This document shows, one piece after another, positions 1 through 7,497 of a stretch of 64,000 nt of DNA; position 1 is the first letter of the stretch, and the number at the start of each line of letters is the position of its first letter. Source of the stretch: a virus; the IMG/VR virus record IMGVR_UViG_3300035183_000733, positions 214,496-278,495 of that record. One strand, 5' to 3'. The translations under genes were made by a program, and so were the position numbers. The notes under the pieces are model-generated. The model did not search any database. It worked only from the letters and a program-made list of their open reading frames with translations, and had not been told where the DNA came from.

Positions 1-206
1 AAGCCCCCGCTCCTTGGCGAAGAACTTGCCCTCTTCAGCTCGAACTTGTAGCGGTCGGACCCGAGCTTTATGGGACGCCGTCGAACACTGCCACGTCCTT
101 CTTGGTGTGGTGCATCTCGACGAGCGCGCAGCAGGGCGTCGACCGGGTACCGGATGTATAGTTGCCAAATAGCACCCGAGCTCGTGCAGCTCGTATGTTT
201 TATTCA
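1..206 (-). pseudogene. Left-edge partial gene, apparently frameshifted
   Basis: An ATG on the minus strand at 206 opens a frame beginning MNKTYELHELGCYLATIHPV and running off the window. The best-looking coding signal changes frame at least twice in 200 bases: a stretch reading ALVEMHHTKKDVAVFDGVP lies in a second frame, and IKLGSDRYKFEL followed by EGKFFAKERG needs further shifts. This suggests one small protein broken by indels, either real or from poor sequence near a contig end. I do not recognise the family. Confidence 0.4.
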
Positions 207-320
207 TAAATTCTTTATTCTAAATTTTTTGGTTCCGTAAACGAACATGCTGTCGTTGCGAACGGGAGTCCACTCCGGACAATATTGTACGCACACATGC
301 TCTGCACCCTTGGGACGCAT

Positions 321-355
321 AAAGGCCTGGTTATCTTATTGATAACCAGGCCTTT
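321..355 (-). terminator. Perfect 15-bp hairpin, probable terminator
   Basis: Arms 321-335 and 341-355 are exact inverted repeats around a 5-base loop. The hairpin lies just downstream of the leftward genes ending at 406 and 507. The outer end of the stem is AAA/TTT, so a leftward transcript ends the stem in U residues, although no longer U-run follows. Confidence 0.5.
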
Positions 356-390
356 CCAATAAAGTTTCTAACAGCTTACTGTTTGGGCTG

Positions 391-428
391 CGTTTCAATG
401 ATGTTTTAGCGTTTCAATGATGTTTTAG
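391..428. repeat. 19-bp exact tandem duplication
   Basis: The unit CGTTTCAATGATGTTTTAG occurs at 391-409 and again at 410-428. It covers the 3' end of the small gene at 406-507. Because 19 is not a multiple of three, the duplication sets where that frame stops: with one copy the frame would run on toward the downstream hairpin. Confidence 0.85.
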
Positions 429-507
429 TGACACCGGCCTTGACATGCTTACCAACATCGTCCATGTTCTTGAATCCCGGGTACTCGTACAACAGTATCT
501 TGGCCAT
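406..507 (-). CDS. Small hypothetical protein (33 aa)
   Basis: A short frame begins MAKILLYEYPGFKNMDDVGK and ends in a lysine-rich tail. Its ATG overlaps the stop of the upstream gene in a TGATG arrangement typical of translationally coupled phage genes, which is the main support for it. The 3' end lies inside a 19-bp tandem duplication, so the last residues may be altered. No known family is recognised. Confidence 0.45.
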   Translation of the reverse strand: MAKILLYEYPGFKNMDDVGKHVKAGVTKTSLKR

Positions 508-1022
508 CAGAACAGCTTCTTAATCTTCTTGGCCATAGCCTTAGCCACAAGCTCTTCCTTATCGAGTATGTCCGCCATCTGCTGTTTGGTGTCGGCATCT
601 TTTATGGTCTCATAGAACTCGGTCAGCGCGAAGTAGTTTATTATCGGCGAGCACAAGCTCCTAAGAGAGCTTATCATGGCGTACAGGTACTCCTTCTCCT
701 GCTTGTGATTAGCCTTGGTGAAGTGCTGCAGGTTTGCATACACGTCGGAGCCGTTGGCCGCCTTAGCATGGCACAGTCCGCCCGTGCTCGGCTTTATTAT
801 TCGTAGCAGCTCTCCCGCGGGAACCTCTTCGTTGGTCTTGCCGGTCTGGTCGTGGTAGTGGTGCACAACGTCGCCCATCGGCACGTAAACCGATATGGTT
901 CCCTCGCGTATGGTGTCCTTCCTCTCGAGGTCCGCTATAATTGTGTCCATCAGCTCACCTGGACCTATAGTCACTGCGAGCGTGTTCTTCAATTCTTCAA
1001 TTGAGTAGTATGCTGCTTTCAT
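507..1022 (-). CDS. Hypothetical protein (171 aa)
   Basis: Soluble protein with an acidic/mixed N-terminal half and a helical C-terminal half ending in the lysine-rich KAMAKKIKKLF. There is no signal peptide, membrane segment or metal-binding cluster. It is the third-last gene of the leftward series, separated by 10 bases from the HAD gene upstream and overlapping a small frame downstream. I do not recognise the family; context only suggests a phage accessory protein. Confidence 0.75.
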   Translation of the reverse strand: MKAAYYSIEELKNTLAVTIGPGELMDTIIADLERKDTIREGTISVYVPMGDVVHHYHDQTGKTNEEVPAGELLRIIKPSTGGLCHAKAANGSDVYANLQHFTKANHKQEKEYLYAMISSLRSLCSPIINYFALTEFYETIKDADTKQQMADILDKEELVAKAMAKKIKKLF

Positions 1023-1032
1023 GTTACTAAAT

Positions 1033-1500
1033 TTACAACAAATATTTTAAAACGGTGTCCCAATTCGGAAACCTCTCTGTGCCAAAATGGATATGCTCAC
1101 CATTGAACCTGTCGACGCCGTACTTTATACGGTCGTCAATCAACGCCCTGCCGGTGAACTGTCCCTTGTCGTGTGTCTGCGTTAACTTTTTATACACGGA
1201 GTCTCCGAGATACTTAACACACCACTGTTGCTTCTCGCCCCAACTGTGTGGATTGTCCCAGCTCGGGGCCGTGAGTATCTCGACGTGGTACTTGCTCCTC
1301 AGTGCGTGGTACGCCTCAATTGCGCCGTCTATCGGCTTCAGCGAGTAGTAGAACCCCTTGATCAGCTGACAGTCGTCAATCATCTTCTTGCGCTCTGGCG
1401 TATCCTCCGGCGGGAGTTCCTGCCCGAGGACCTCAATAGCTCTGCCGAGGAAGTCGCACATCACCCCGTCCATGTCTATGTAAATCTTTTCTAACATCAT
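1033..1500 (-). CDS. HAD-superfamily 5'(3')-deoxyribonucleotidase-like protein
   Basis: The sequence starts IYIDMDGVMCDF, the HAD motif I with two aspartates; LTAPSW supplies the motif II threonine and ALIDDR the motif IV acidic pair. This arrangement and the 155-residue length fit the NT5C-type 5'(3')-deoxyribonucleotidases that dephosphorylate dNMPs, and other small phage HAD phosphatases. The start at 1500 overlaps the end of the upstream zinc-ribbon gene by four bases. A role in nucleotide pool control during infection is inferred; substrate cannot be read from sequence. Confidence 0.8.
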   Translation of the reverse strand: MMLEKIYIDMDGVMCDFLGRAIEVLGQELPPEDTPERKKMIDDCQLIKGFYYSLKPIDGAIEAYHALRSKYHVEILTAPSWDNPHSWGEKQQWCVKYLGDSVYKKLTQTHDKGQFTGRALIDDRIKYGVDRFNGEHIHFGTERFPNWDTVLKYLL

Positions 1501-1760
1501 GCTGTCCCCGTTCCTTCGATGTTAAACTTCGATTTCGCCTGGTTCTCCTCCGGCATCCCTGGTATTGACTTGTAGATGAAGCTCGGGACTTTGTTACATG
1601 CGCAACAAACGAATACAGGCACAGGCACGTGCTGGTCCTCGCGCTGCCCGGTCCGCAGACCAGACACTCGCTTGAACATCATCTTCTCAACAAATATAGT
1701 CCCGCCACAATCGCACTGTTGCCATGGCTGGTCGCTTAGCTTTACTTTTGGTGTATCCAT
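1497..1760 (-). CDS. Small zinc-ribbon-like protein (87 aa)
   Basis: Two cysteine pairs, QCDCGG near residue 16 and CCAC near residue 52, are spaced as in a zinc ribbon. The region between them is basic. The stop overlaps the start of the downstream HAD gene, so the two are probably co-translated. The function is unknown; zinc ribbons of this size in phages often bind nucleic acid or protein partners. Confidence 0.65.
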   Translation of the reverse strand: MDTPKVKLSDQPWQQCDCGGTIFVEKMMFKRVSGLRTGQREDQHVPVPVFVCCACNKVPSFIYKSIPGMPEENQAKSKFNIEGTGTA

Positions 1761-1762
1761 AA

Positions 1763-2032
1763 TTATTTCTTTTTAAAATATACACAGCCGAAGGTCTTGG
1801 AGTTGAACTCAACGTCTCTAAGCTCCGGCAAATTCTTGTTCCCGCATTTGCCCCAATCACTCTGATCCTGCTCAAACAAGCTGTGGTTGTCAACGAGCGT
1901 CTTGATCTCATCCTCTGATAGAGTCGGATGCTTCGTCTTGACAAAGTCGTACCGGTCCTTCCACCCGAGCTTTGGACTCTTGTGGAACTTAAAGTACTTG
2001 CACTCGTGACACCTGTTGGTAATCGTGTCCAT
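1763..2032 (-). CDS. Small Cys-rich hypothetical protein (89 aa)
   Basis: The chosen start, MDTITNRCHECKYF, leaves a 13-base gap after the upstream gene; an earlier in-frame ATG at 2080 would overlap that gene by 35 bases and is less likely. CHEC near the N-terminus plus CGNKN and a late single Cys could form a zinc site. The centre is charged and helical. It sits in a run of tightly packed small leftward genes. The family is not recognised. Confidence 0.65.
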   Translation of the reverse strand: MDTITNRCHECKYFKFHKSPKLGWKDRYDFVKTKHPTLSEDEIKTLVDNHSLFEQDQSDWGKCGNKNLPELRDVEFNSKTFGCVYFKKK

Positions 2033-2045
2033 CGGAAATCTTTGT

Positions 2046-2702
2046 TTAACTTGGTTTGTACTTTTTGAGCACCTCCGCAAATTTGTCTGCTATCTTCCAG
2101 TCGTATTCTCCGGTCGACAAATAAGCTTGCGTCTCGTCCTTCCACACTTTCTTGGCATACCCAAGTTTCTTTAGGTAATCAAACATCTCGGCCTTCTCGT
2201 TCCCTGGCATCTTCTTAACGAGCGAATCCATCTCTTTGCGGTATGACTCGTTGAGGTAGTACAGTCCGTGCGCTATCTCGTGGTCTATGATGTCCCACTG
2301 TCCCTTTACAGCACCTATGAGATAGAACTTGCCTGCATTGCTCGAAGCGTAGGTCTTGCGACGCGAAGACAACTTTGTCTTTATGCTCGACACAATATTG
2401 CGCATCTCGAGGTCGTACTTGTTGAAGTCGGGTATTCTATGCGACACATCATTGATGACCCAATCCGGAACGTTAAACCCGGCCCAATCCGACGGATACG
2501 TGAACACCCCTTCGTGCTTGCTCGCGTACCACTCCATAAAATCTACCAGAGTGAACATCTTCCCCTTGAATTTGGGGTTGGCAGACTCGTAGTACTCTTG
2601 GTACCTAAGGAACAGCATGGCGAGATCGTACTGGCTGTCGAACTCAGCCAGAAAGATTGCGTTGCAGTCAACCCAGATTATGTCCCTCAGTTTGTACTTC
2701 AT
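2046..2702 (-). CDS. HExxH-containing protein, possible metallopeptidase-like
   Basis: A 218-residue soluble protein with DHEIAHGLYYLNESYR in its second half, which is an HExxH zinc-metalloprotease signature with an acidic residue some residues downstream. A related layout occurs in uncharacterised proteins of large phages, but whether it is catalytic is unknown. The ATG overlaps the stop of the upstream terminase-like gene by four bases, implying co-expression. The HExxH motif is seen directly; protease activity is inference. Confidence 0.6.
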   Translation of the reverse strand: MKYKLRDIIWVDCNAIFLAEFDSQYDLAMLFLRYQEYYESANPKFKGKMFTLVDFMEWYASKHEGVFTYPSDWAGFNVPDWVINDVSHRIPDFNKYDLEMRNIVSSIKTKLSSRRKTYASSNAGKFYLIGAVKGQWDIIDHEIAHGLYYLNESYRKEMDSLVKKMPGNEKAEMFDYLKKLGYAKKVWKDETQAYLSTGEYDWKIADKFAEVLKKYKPS

Positions 2703-3331
2703 TTGTCCTCTATGTTCGTCTCGTAGTCCTTGTCAAACTGCTCCTTGCCTATCTCGTTTATCAGCTCGTGCTTCCACTCCTCGTCGCTCGTCCAGAACCT
2801 CTTGATGTCGTCAATTATGAACCTCCAGTCTACGAAGTCTATGTACAGGTCGTTGAGCTCGTGTTTCAGCATCTTAAGGTTGTCGCTGCCGCCCGTTGTA
2901 GATATTAGAAGCTCGTTCAAAGATCCGAGCTTGTTCATCTCCACGAGCTGGCGCACCGCCCTTTCCGGGAGCATGTTGAAATTATTCACATACACGAGGT
3001 CAGCCTTCACTATGCCTATGGACATGAGCACATACGAGCCGTTGTCCATTATTATCATGTCATCGTCGAAGCTCGCCACCCGGTGCACAAGGTCATCGCG
3101 CTGTATTATCTGCTTCATCATCGCTATGAGCTCCGTATCGTTGTACGCGCACGCACCAAAATAAGGTGTCCTCAACATCCTCTCGAGTATCAGGTGGCTC
3201 GCGGTGTAGGTCTTGCCCGCCCTGCGGCACCAATACATCCCCATCAAGCGGCGACGCTTAGTCATGTTCAAGAAGTGCTGCTGCCAGGTCTTGAACCTGT
3301 GTGGCCACTTAGATGATTGGGAGAACTCCAT
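2699..3331 (-). CDS. Terminase-like P-loop ATPase without nuclease domain
   Basis: Near residue 33 the protein reads YWCRRAGKTYTASH, resembling the Walker A of phage large terminases, where an arginine-rich loop precedes GKT. Around residues 115-145 follow a hydrophobic strand and NNFNMLPE, then ISTTGG, like Walker B and the coupling motif. It has only 210 residues, so it lacks the C-terminal RNase H-like nuclease of a full terminase. It could be a paralogous ATPase, a helicase-like protein, or one half of a split terminase. Confidence 0.55.
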   Translation of the reverse strand: MEFSQSSKWPHRFKTWQQHFLNMTKRRRLMGMYWCRRAGKTYTASHLILERMLRTPYFGACAYNDTELIAMMKQIIQRDDLVHRVASFDDDMIIMDNGSYVLMSIGIVKADLVYVNNFNMLPERAVRQLVEMNKLGSLNELLISTTGGSDNLKMLKHELNDLYIDFVDWRFIIDDIKRFWTSDEEWKHELINEIGKEQFDKDYETNIEDK

Positions 3332-3364
3332 TTTTATTTTACGTAAATAGTTCGTTATGTTCCG

Positions 3365-4270
3365 CTACCGGTGGGCCAACGCCATGAGAGACAGCTCGTC
3401 ATGTATAGAATCGACCTGCTTGACCGTATCGTACGTACTGTAGTTATTTATCACAGCATCCGAAGTTCGCATTTTAAGCCTCGGGTTCAACTGGTTCTTC
3501 ATGCGGGCCTCCTGCTGCTCTGGCGTTAGCTTGGACCTTTCTATGACTCTCTGTATACGCACGTCCTCTGGGGCATGCACGTATATGATGTAGTCGAAGT
3601 AATCAAACCACCCGCACTCGAACAATATGGCGGACTCGCACAACGTGTAGGCAGTATCGGCGTGTTCCTCGACAAACTTGTCGTACTCCAGCTTCACGTG
3701 GGAGTACAATACATCGCCAATTATCTTCCTGACGTGGTCTTGTGTGTCGCTCTCGAACATCATCACCTGCAGGGCGTCCCTGTTTACGGTTCCGTCCTCA
3801 TTGTAAATATCGGGTGAAATCTGGTCCTTCAGCTCCTGCTTCACGGCGGGGTTCTCCGCCGTGAGCTTCTTGGATACCACGTCAGTCAGAAAGACAGGGA
3901 CGCCGAGAGACGCAAATAACGCCGCGCAGTGGCTCTTGCCGCTGCCCATATCTCCGGTTATCGCCACCTTCATCGCCCGCATTTTTTGCAAAGATCCCCT
4001 GCTAAGGGTCTTTAATGTTTGATTGACAAGCGCCTCAAGCTCTGTCTTAGCCTCCTCCACAGTCATTTCGTCGAGTTTGAGATTGTTGAGGTTTATACTG
4101 AAGCTGCCGTGCCAGCCGCCTTCCGTCTTTGTTAGCACGGAGGAGATGGCGAAATCCGCAGAATATGATTCTACGGCGGATACAGGCTCTCTGAAACCGT
4201 AAGTCTCGAACTTCTTGGTTCCGTCCTCGTTGTGTGAGGAGTTGTCTTTAAACTTCTCTTTGAAATTCAT
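3365..4270 (-). CDS. coaE: Dephospho-CoA kinase with N-terminal extension
   Basis: Residues about 100-301 form a CoaE domain: P-loop GDMGSGKS at 106-113, a following FASLGVPVFLTDVVSKKL segment, CESAILFECGW and the lid-region VIERSKLTPEQQEAR. CoaE phosphorylates the ribose 3'-OH of dephospho-CoA, the last step of CoA synthesis. The first ~98 residues are an extra acidic domain not found in ordinary ~200-residue CoaE enzymes; an internal Met at 97 or 100 could give a normal-length protein. The gene overlaps its upstream neighbour by four bases. It may connect to the acyl carrier protein at 19520. Confidence 0.85.
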   Translation of the reverse strand: MNFKEKFKDNSSHNEDGTKKFETYGFREPVSAVESYSADFAISSVLTKTEGGWHGSFSINLNNLKLDEMTVEEAKTELEALVNQTLKTLSRGSLQKMRAMKVAITGDMGSGKSHCAALFASLGVPVFLTDVVSKKLTAENPAVKQELKDQISPDIYNEDGTVNRDALQVMMFESDTQDHVRKIIGDVLYSHVKLEYDKFVEEHADTAYTLCESAILFECGWFDYFDYIIYVHAPEDVRIQRVIERSKLTPEQQEARMKNQLNPRLKMRTSDAVINNYSTYDTVKQVDSIHDELSLMALAHR

Positions 4271-4944
4271 CGGTGGTCGAACTCGTTTGTGTTAATGAAT
4301 TCCACAATGGCGTCGAGGTCCATGTGCGGGTTGTATATCTGTTTGCCCTTGTATGTGAACTGTTCGTTGCACTCGTGTTCCTCTGCGGTCTTCACCGCGT
4401 AATGGAGCGTTAGGAACAGCTCGTTCAGTCCGGATTCGTAGTTGTATATGAATTTCCGGCAATGTTGCTCCTCTACGACTTCGGGATTGTCGTTATCTGC
4501 CGCCTCGAAAATTATTTGCACCATCAGGCCGCCATCGCGCTCTTCGGTACGGACCTTCCAGTTCTTGTACTTGAATGACACGAGCATTATCGCAGTCCTC
4601 TCTTTATCACCGAGCTCCGTGTCGAAAGTCATCTCCGTGAACGTATCGAGGTCGATGAATTGGGCGTGTTCGACTATGAACATCTCGATGAACATTACGG
4701 CCTTGTAAGCCGTGCGTACAACCTCGGTGTCTGTGGCGAACCTGGATATGTACCACTCCTTTATCGCCAGCGGTTTTTTGAACCTGAGTTCCACTCGCTC
4801 GACTTCAGTCAACGTCCCCATGTCAGGGATTACGGACAGGATGAAACCGCCAGAGCCCTCACGCACCTTAAACGTCCAGTTCTTGTACGATACATCAGCA
4901 AGCAACTTGTTGATGCTGTCTATGTTCTTAACTATGCTGCTCAT
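4267..4944 (-). CDS. Hypothetical protein with internal duplication (225 aa)
   Basis: The protein contains two copies of one module: YKNWTFKVREGSGGFILSVI near residue 20 and YKNWKVRTEERDGGLMVQII near residue 125, each followed by a strand-rich segment and a helix with FI-EMFIVE or ELFLTLHY. This points to a tandem duplication of a ~100-residue domain. No catalytic motif or membrane segment is visible. It overlaps both neighbours by a few bases, so it probably belongs to one transcript with the CoaE and Nudix-HD genes. Confidence 0.75.
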   Translation of the reverse strand: MSSIVKNIDSINKLLADVSYKNWTFKVREGSGGFILSVIPDMGTLTEVERVELRFKKPLAIKEWYISRFATDTEVVRTAYKAVMFIEMFIVEHAQFIDLDTFTEMTFDTELGDKERTAIMLVSFKYKNWKVRTEERDGGLMVQIIFEAADNDNPEVVEEQHCRKFIYNYESGLNELFLTLHYAVKTAEEHECNEQFTYKGKQIYNPHMDLDAIVEFINTNEFDHR

Positions 4945-6118
4945 ATTCTAAGATTGGTTGAATTTTTCCTTCGAGTAAATTATCGAGATAGTCCCACATC
5001 TCCTTGTACTTGTCGCCGCTTCTGAGCTTATTCCTGAAGTCTGGCTGCTCCTTGCGGTAGCCGTCGATCATCTTACCATTCCTCAAGCCGTTAGTTACAT
5101 TTGCTATGCGGTCGCACAATTTCTTAAACTCACCGAACTCGAACTCGAGTAGGCCATCGTAATACTTCTTCCCGGCTCTCTGCTGTCTGTTCTTGTCCTT
5201 GTCGTTGCTCATGGCGTAAGCGCCGTCGGCAACGAACTCGCCAAACCGCTTCTTGACGTCGTTGTACGTTTTGCGGGTGTCCTCAATTACATCGTGGTTC
5301 CACAACGCAGCCTTTACCAACCTGTGGTACTTGACCGGTATCAAATGAGAAAACTTATCAAAGACATCCAGCACATCAAACAAATGTTTTGAATACATGT
5401 GGTCGTCATAATCTTGAAGTACTGAGTTGTGCGCGCCTATGGCAAACACCATGGCTCGCTCGTCAACCGGGTATTTTTCGGGATTCACCTCCATGTCCGC
5501 TGTACGCGAAGCGCTGTACTCAAACATTACGCGGGGTGCGAGCTTGACGCGATTCTCTATGAATTGCGCCGGCATTGTTATCGGTCTCGACGTGAAGCTC
5601 GACATCACCATCAACCAATCGTTATCCGTGCGGTGTAAAATGTGGTAGAGTTCGCCGGTTCTTTTGTGAATGTAGTAGTTGCCTGCCTGCAGCTTGGAAT
5701 CGTTGATGAATTTTTGATATAATTCATAAGCGTCCTTGTTGTATCCAGGGTGAGATTTGGACATCCTAATGAACTCTGGCCAATCCATCCACTTGACACG
5801 GCCCGTCTCGTTGTTCTTGGTCGGCCACAAATGTGGATCGAAATAGTTATTGGGTGCGTAGTAATCGCAGACAAACAATCCGCATACGTACCCGTGCTCA
5901 TCGGTTTGTTCGGTCAAGTACCTCGGATTGACCACGTGGAGTCCAGTCTCCTCATATACTTCGCGGCGGAGTGTGTCCTCAGGCGTCTCATTCGGTTCGG
6001 CCTTCCCTCCAGGAAATCCAAAATCGTACAGGTCGTTCTTCCTCGACACGGCCAGCACCTGACCATCCTTGTTGATGATTAGGGCCAGTGCAACTTTAGG
6101 TTTATCATTATTCTCCAT
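4928..6118 (-). CDS. Nudix hydrolase fused to SpoT/MESH1-like HD domain
   Basis: Residues 1-140 are a Nudix hydrolase; the box GKAEPNETPEDTL with RREVYEETGL (38-60) matches GX5EX7REUXEEXGU. A ~80-residue linker domain follows. Residues ~225-396 resemble the (p)ppGpp-hydrolase HD fold of RSH enzymes: H245 in YSKHL, H275-D276 with E279-D280 in NHDVIEDT, and D336 in KLCDRIANV, matching the metal ligands. A combined pyrophosphohydrolase acting on alarmones or other nucleotide signals is inferred. A candidate promoter lies directly upstream with its -7 box four bases from the ATG, so the mRNA may be nearly leaderless. Confidence 0.8.
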   Translation of the reverse strand: MENNDKPKVALALIINKDGQVLAVSRKNDLYDFGFPGGKAEPNETPEDTLRREVYEETGLHVVNPRYLTEQTDEHGYVCGLFVCDYYAPNNYFDPHLWPTKNNETGRVKWMDWPEFIRMSKSHPGYNKDAYELYQKFINDSKLQAGNYYIHKRTGELYHILHRTDNDWLMVMSSFTSRPITMPAQFIENRVKLAPRVMFEYSASRTADMEVNPEKYPVDERAMVFAIGAHNSVLQDYDDHMYSKHLFDVLDVFDKFSHLIPVKYHRLVKAALWNHDVIEDTRKTYNDVKKRFGEFVADGAYAMSNDKDKNRQQRAGKKYYDGLLEFEFGEFKKLCDRIANVTNGLRNGKMIDGYRKEQPDFRNKLRSGDKYKEMWDYLDNLLEGKIQPILEYEQHS

Positions 6119-6122
6119 GGTT

Positions 6123-6154
6123 CAAAGGTACGAATAAAAATTGATTAACGAAAA
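6123..6154 (-). promoter_or_regulatory. Candidate Bacteroidetes-type promoter
   Basis: On the minus strand the sequence reads TTTTCG (6149-6154), an 18-base spacer, then TACCTTTG (6123-6130), fitting the Bacteroidetes TAnnTTTG -7 box. The same TTTTCG-18-TAnCTTTG layout recurs at 46371-46402. The -7 box ends four bases before the ATG at 6118. Confidence 0.5.
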
Positions 6155-6155
6155 C

Positions 6156-6965
6156 TTAGGTCGCGGTAACTTCCACGAACTTGGATACCTTGGAACGATC
6201 AACGGAAAATATAGGGATCGTCTTGCTTGAAACCCAATGACTTCTGGTCGCCCCGTCCTTTTCGTAGTACTCTCTCTCCACTATGTGACCGCGTTGCAGA
6301 ACCTCTGGCAGTTCGTGCCAGAGTATACCCCTTTCCGCGAGCATCTGTTTCATGGTCTCCACGTTCTTTTTGTTGAGTTCTTTGTGCGAGAATTCGGATT
6401 GTGCCAACGCCGAAACCGAGTTTCTTATGGCGTCCTGCTGCCTCCACACGAATACGTTGTTGACTTCGTCGAAAGGGACGCTCCACGCGCGAGCGTCGAA
6501 TACTGCGAGCTTGCGTTTCGGCGCGTCACCTACCACCTCGGCGGCAAGTATCCGCGGGTTCCAGTACATCTTGTCCATGTAATCGTTGAAGTGCGCAGAT
6601 GCCATCGATGCGGACACTGACACTATCTTGTCGACCTTGCCCTTGAACCAGTGCTCCGCTTCTGGGTTCTGGTGCGTGGTCATCAGCAAGGAAATCTCGT
6701 CAGACTGCATGTACGCAATCTTAACGTTCTGTATCTCCTCGCACAATTTTATAGTGGTGTAAAGCATAGCACCGGATATGTGCTCGTCGAACGGCTTCTC
6801 GAACCCGTTGGTGTATGTATGGAAGGCCTTGCCGTCTATTCTTATTATGGCGGGATAACCTTCCGAGAGCACCTTGCCAACGTTCTTCTCGTACCACTTC
6901 ATCCTGTCGCCAAGCGACAATGCCCTCACCTCATCCTCGGTATATACGTCCCTTATGTTTATCAT
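6156..6965 (-). CDS. tRNA(His) guanylyltransferase-like (Thg1/TLP) enzyme
   Basis: IIRIDGKAFHTYT (D44, G45) and YMQSDEISLLM (D89, E90) are the two metal-binding blocks of the Thg1 family, which adds nucleotides in the 3'-5' direction to tRNA 5' ends. The 269-residue length is close to the usual ~250-280. Bacterial and phage Thg1-like proteins often act in tRNA 5'-end repair rather than His-tRNA maturation, which fits the RNA ligase at 36828 and the HAD phosphatase at 58141. The ATG is just downstream of its neighbour's stop. Confidence 0.88.
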   Translation of the reverse strand: MINIRDVYTEDEVRALSLGDRMKWYEKNVGKVLSEGYPAIIRIDGKAFHTYTNGFEKPFDEHISGAMLYTTIKLCEEIQNVKIAYMQSDEISLLMTTHQNPEAEHWFKGKVDKIVSVSASMASAHFNDYMDKMYWNPRILAAEVVGDAPKRKLAVFDARAWSVPFDEVNNVFVWRQQDAIRNSVSALAQSEFSHKELNKKNVETMKQMLAERGILWHELPEVLQRGHIVEREYYEKDGATRSHWVSSKTIPIFSVDRSKVSKFVEVTAT

Positions 6966-6966
6966 A

Positions 6967-7497
6967 TTACGCTAATTTGAACTGTGATAGAAAATAACGG
7001 AGAAACGCGTTCGTCTCGCCGCCGACCGACTTGACCCAATTTTTGTACTCTCCGACAGGATCTCGCTGATCGATGACCTGATTCTTCAGCCAGCGCTCAC
7101 GGTCCGCATACGGCACCCCGTGGAATCCTGAAATATCGTCTACCGGACACGGGTATGTCTCGCGGTCCCACACCCTTGAGTCGACGAGAAACGCTATGCC
7201 ACTGAGCGCGTCATTTAAGTCCGGTTCGTTGAACACGGCGAACTTGAATTTGGCAGGCAGCTGGCTCAGCTCCTCCGCGATATTGCTCATGCCGCTCGGC
7301 TCGTTGTTGTTCGTGGTCCCGCCGTTCAAGATGATGAACGTCTTGTCTTCCCTTGCGAACTCCTTGAACTCCTTGGTTCCGGAGTATTGGAACGCGTACT
7401 CGACCACCGCGTGGCCGAACTGGATCCCCTTCTGTATGTCGGAGATGTTGTACGGGACGAACCCGTACATCCTGTATTTAATCCTTTCCTTCTTCAT
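6967..7497 (-). CDS. Hypothetical protein, possibly PTH2-like fold
   Basis: A 176-residue protein with IQKGIQFGHAVVEYA near the N-terminus, then TFIILNGGTT and FNEPDLNDALSGIAFLVDSR. The order of a GHA-containing helix, a strand, and a D-x-x-D/G strand recalls peptidyl-tRNA hydrolase II, in which a GQxxxQxxHA segment opens the fold, but the key residues do not match well enough to assign the enzyme. It overlaps the next upstream gene by 20 bases and is adjacent to the Thg1-like gene, so an RNA-related job is possible. Confidence 0.6.
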   Translation of the reverse strand: MKKERIKYRMYGFVPYNISDIQKGIQFGHAVVEYAFQYSGTKEFKEFAREDKTFIILNGGTTNNNEPSGMSNIAEELSQLPAKFKFAVFNEPDLNDALSGIAFLVDSRVWDRETYPCPVDDISGFHGVPYADRERWLKNQVIDQRDPVGEYKNWVKSVGGETNAFLRYFLSQFKLA

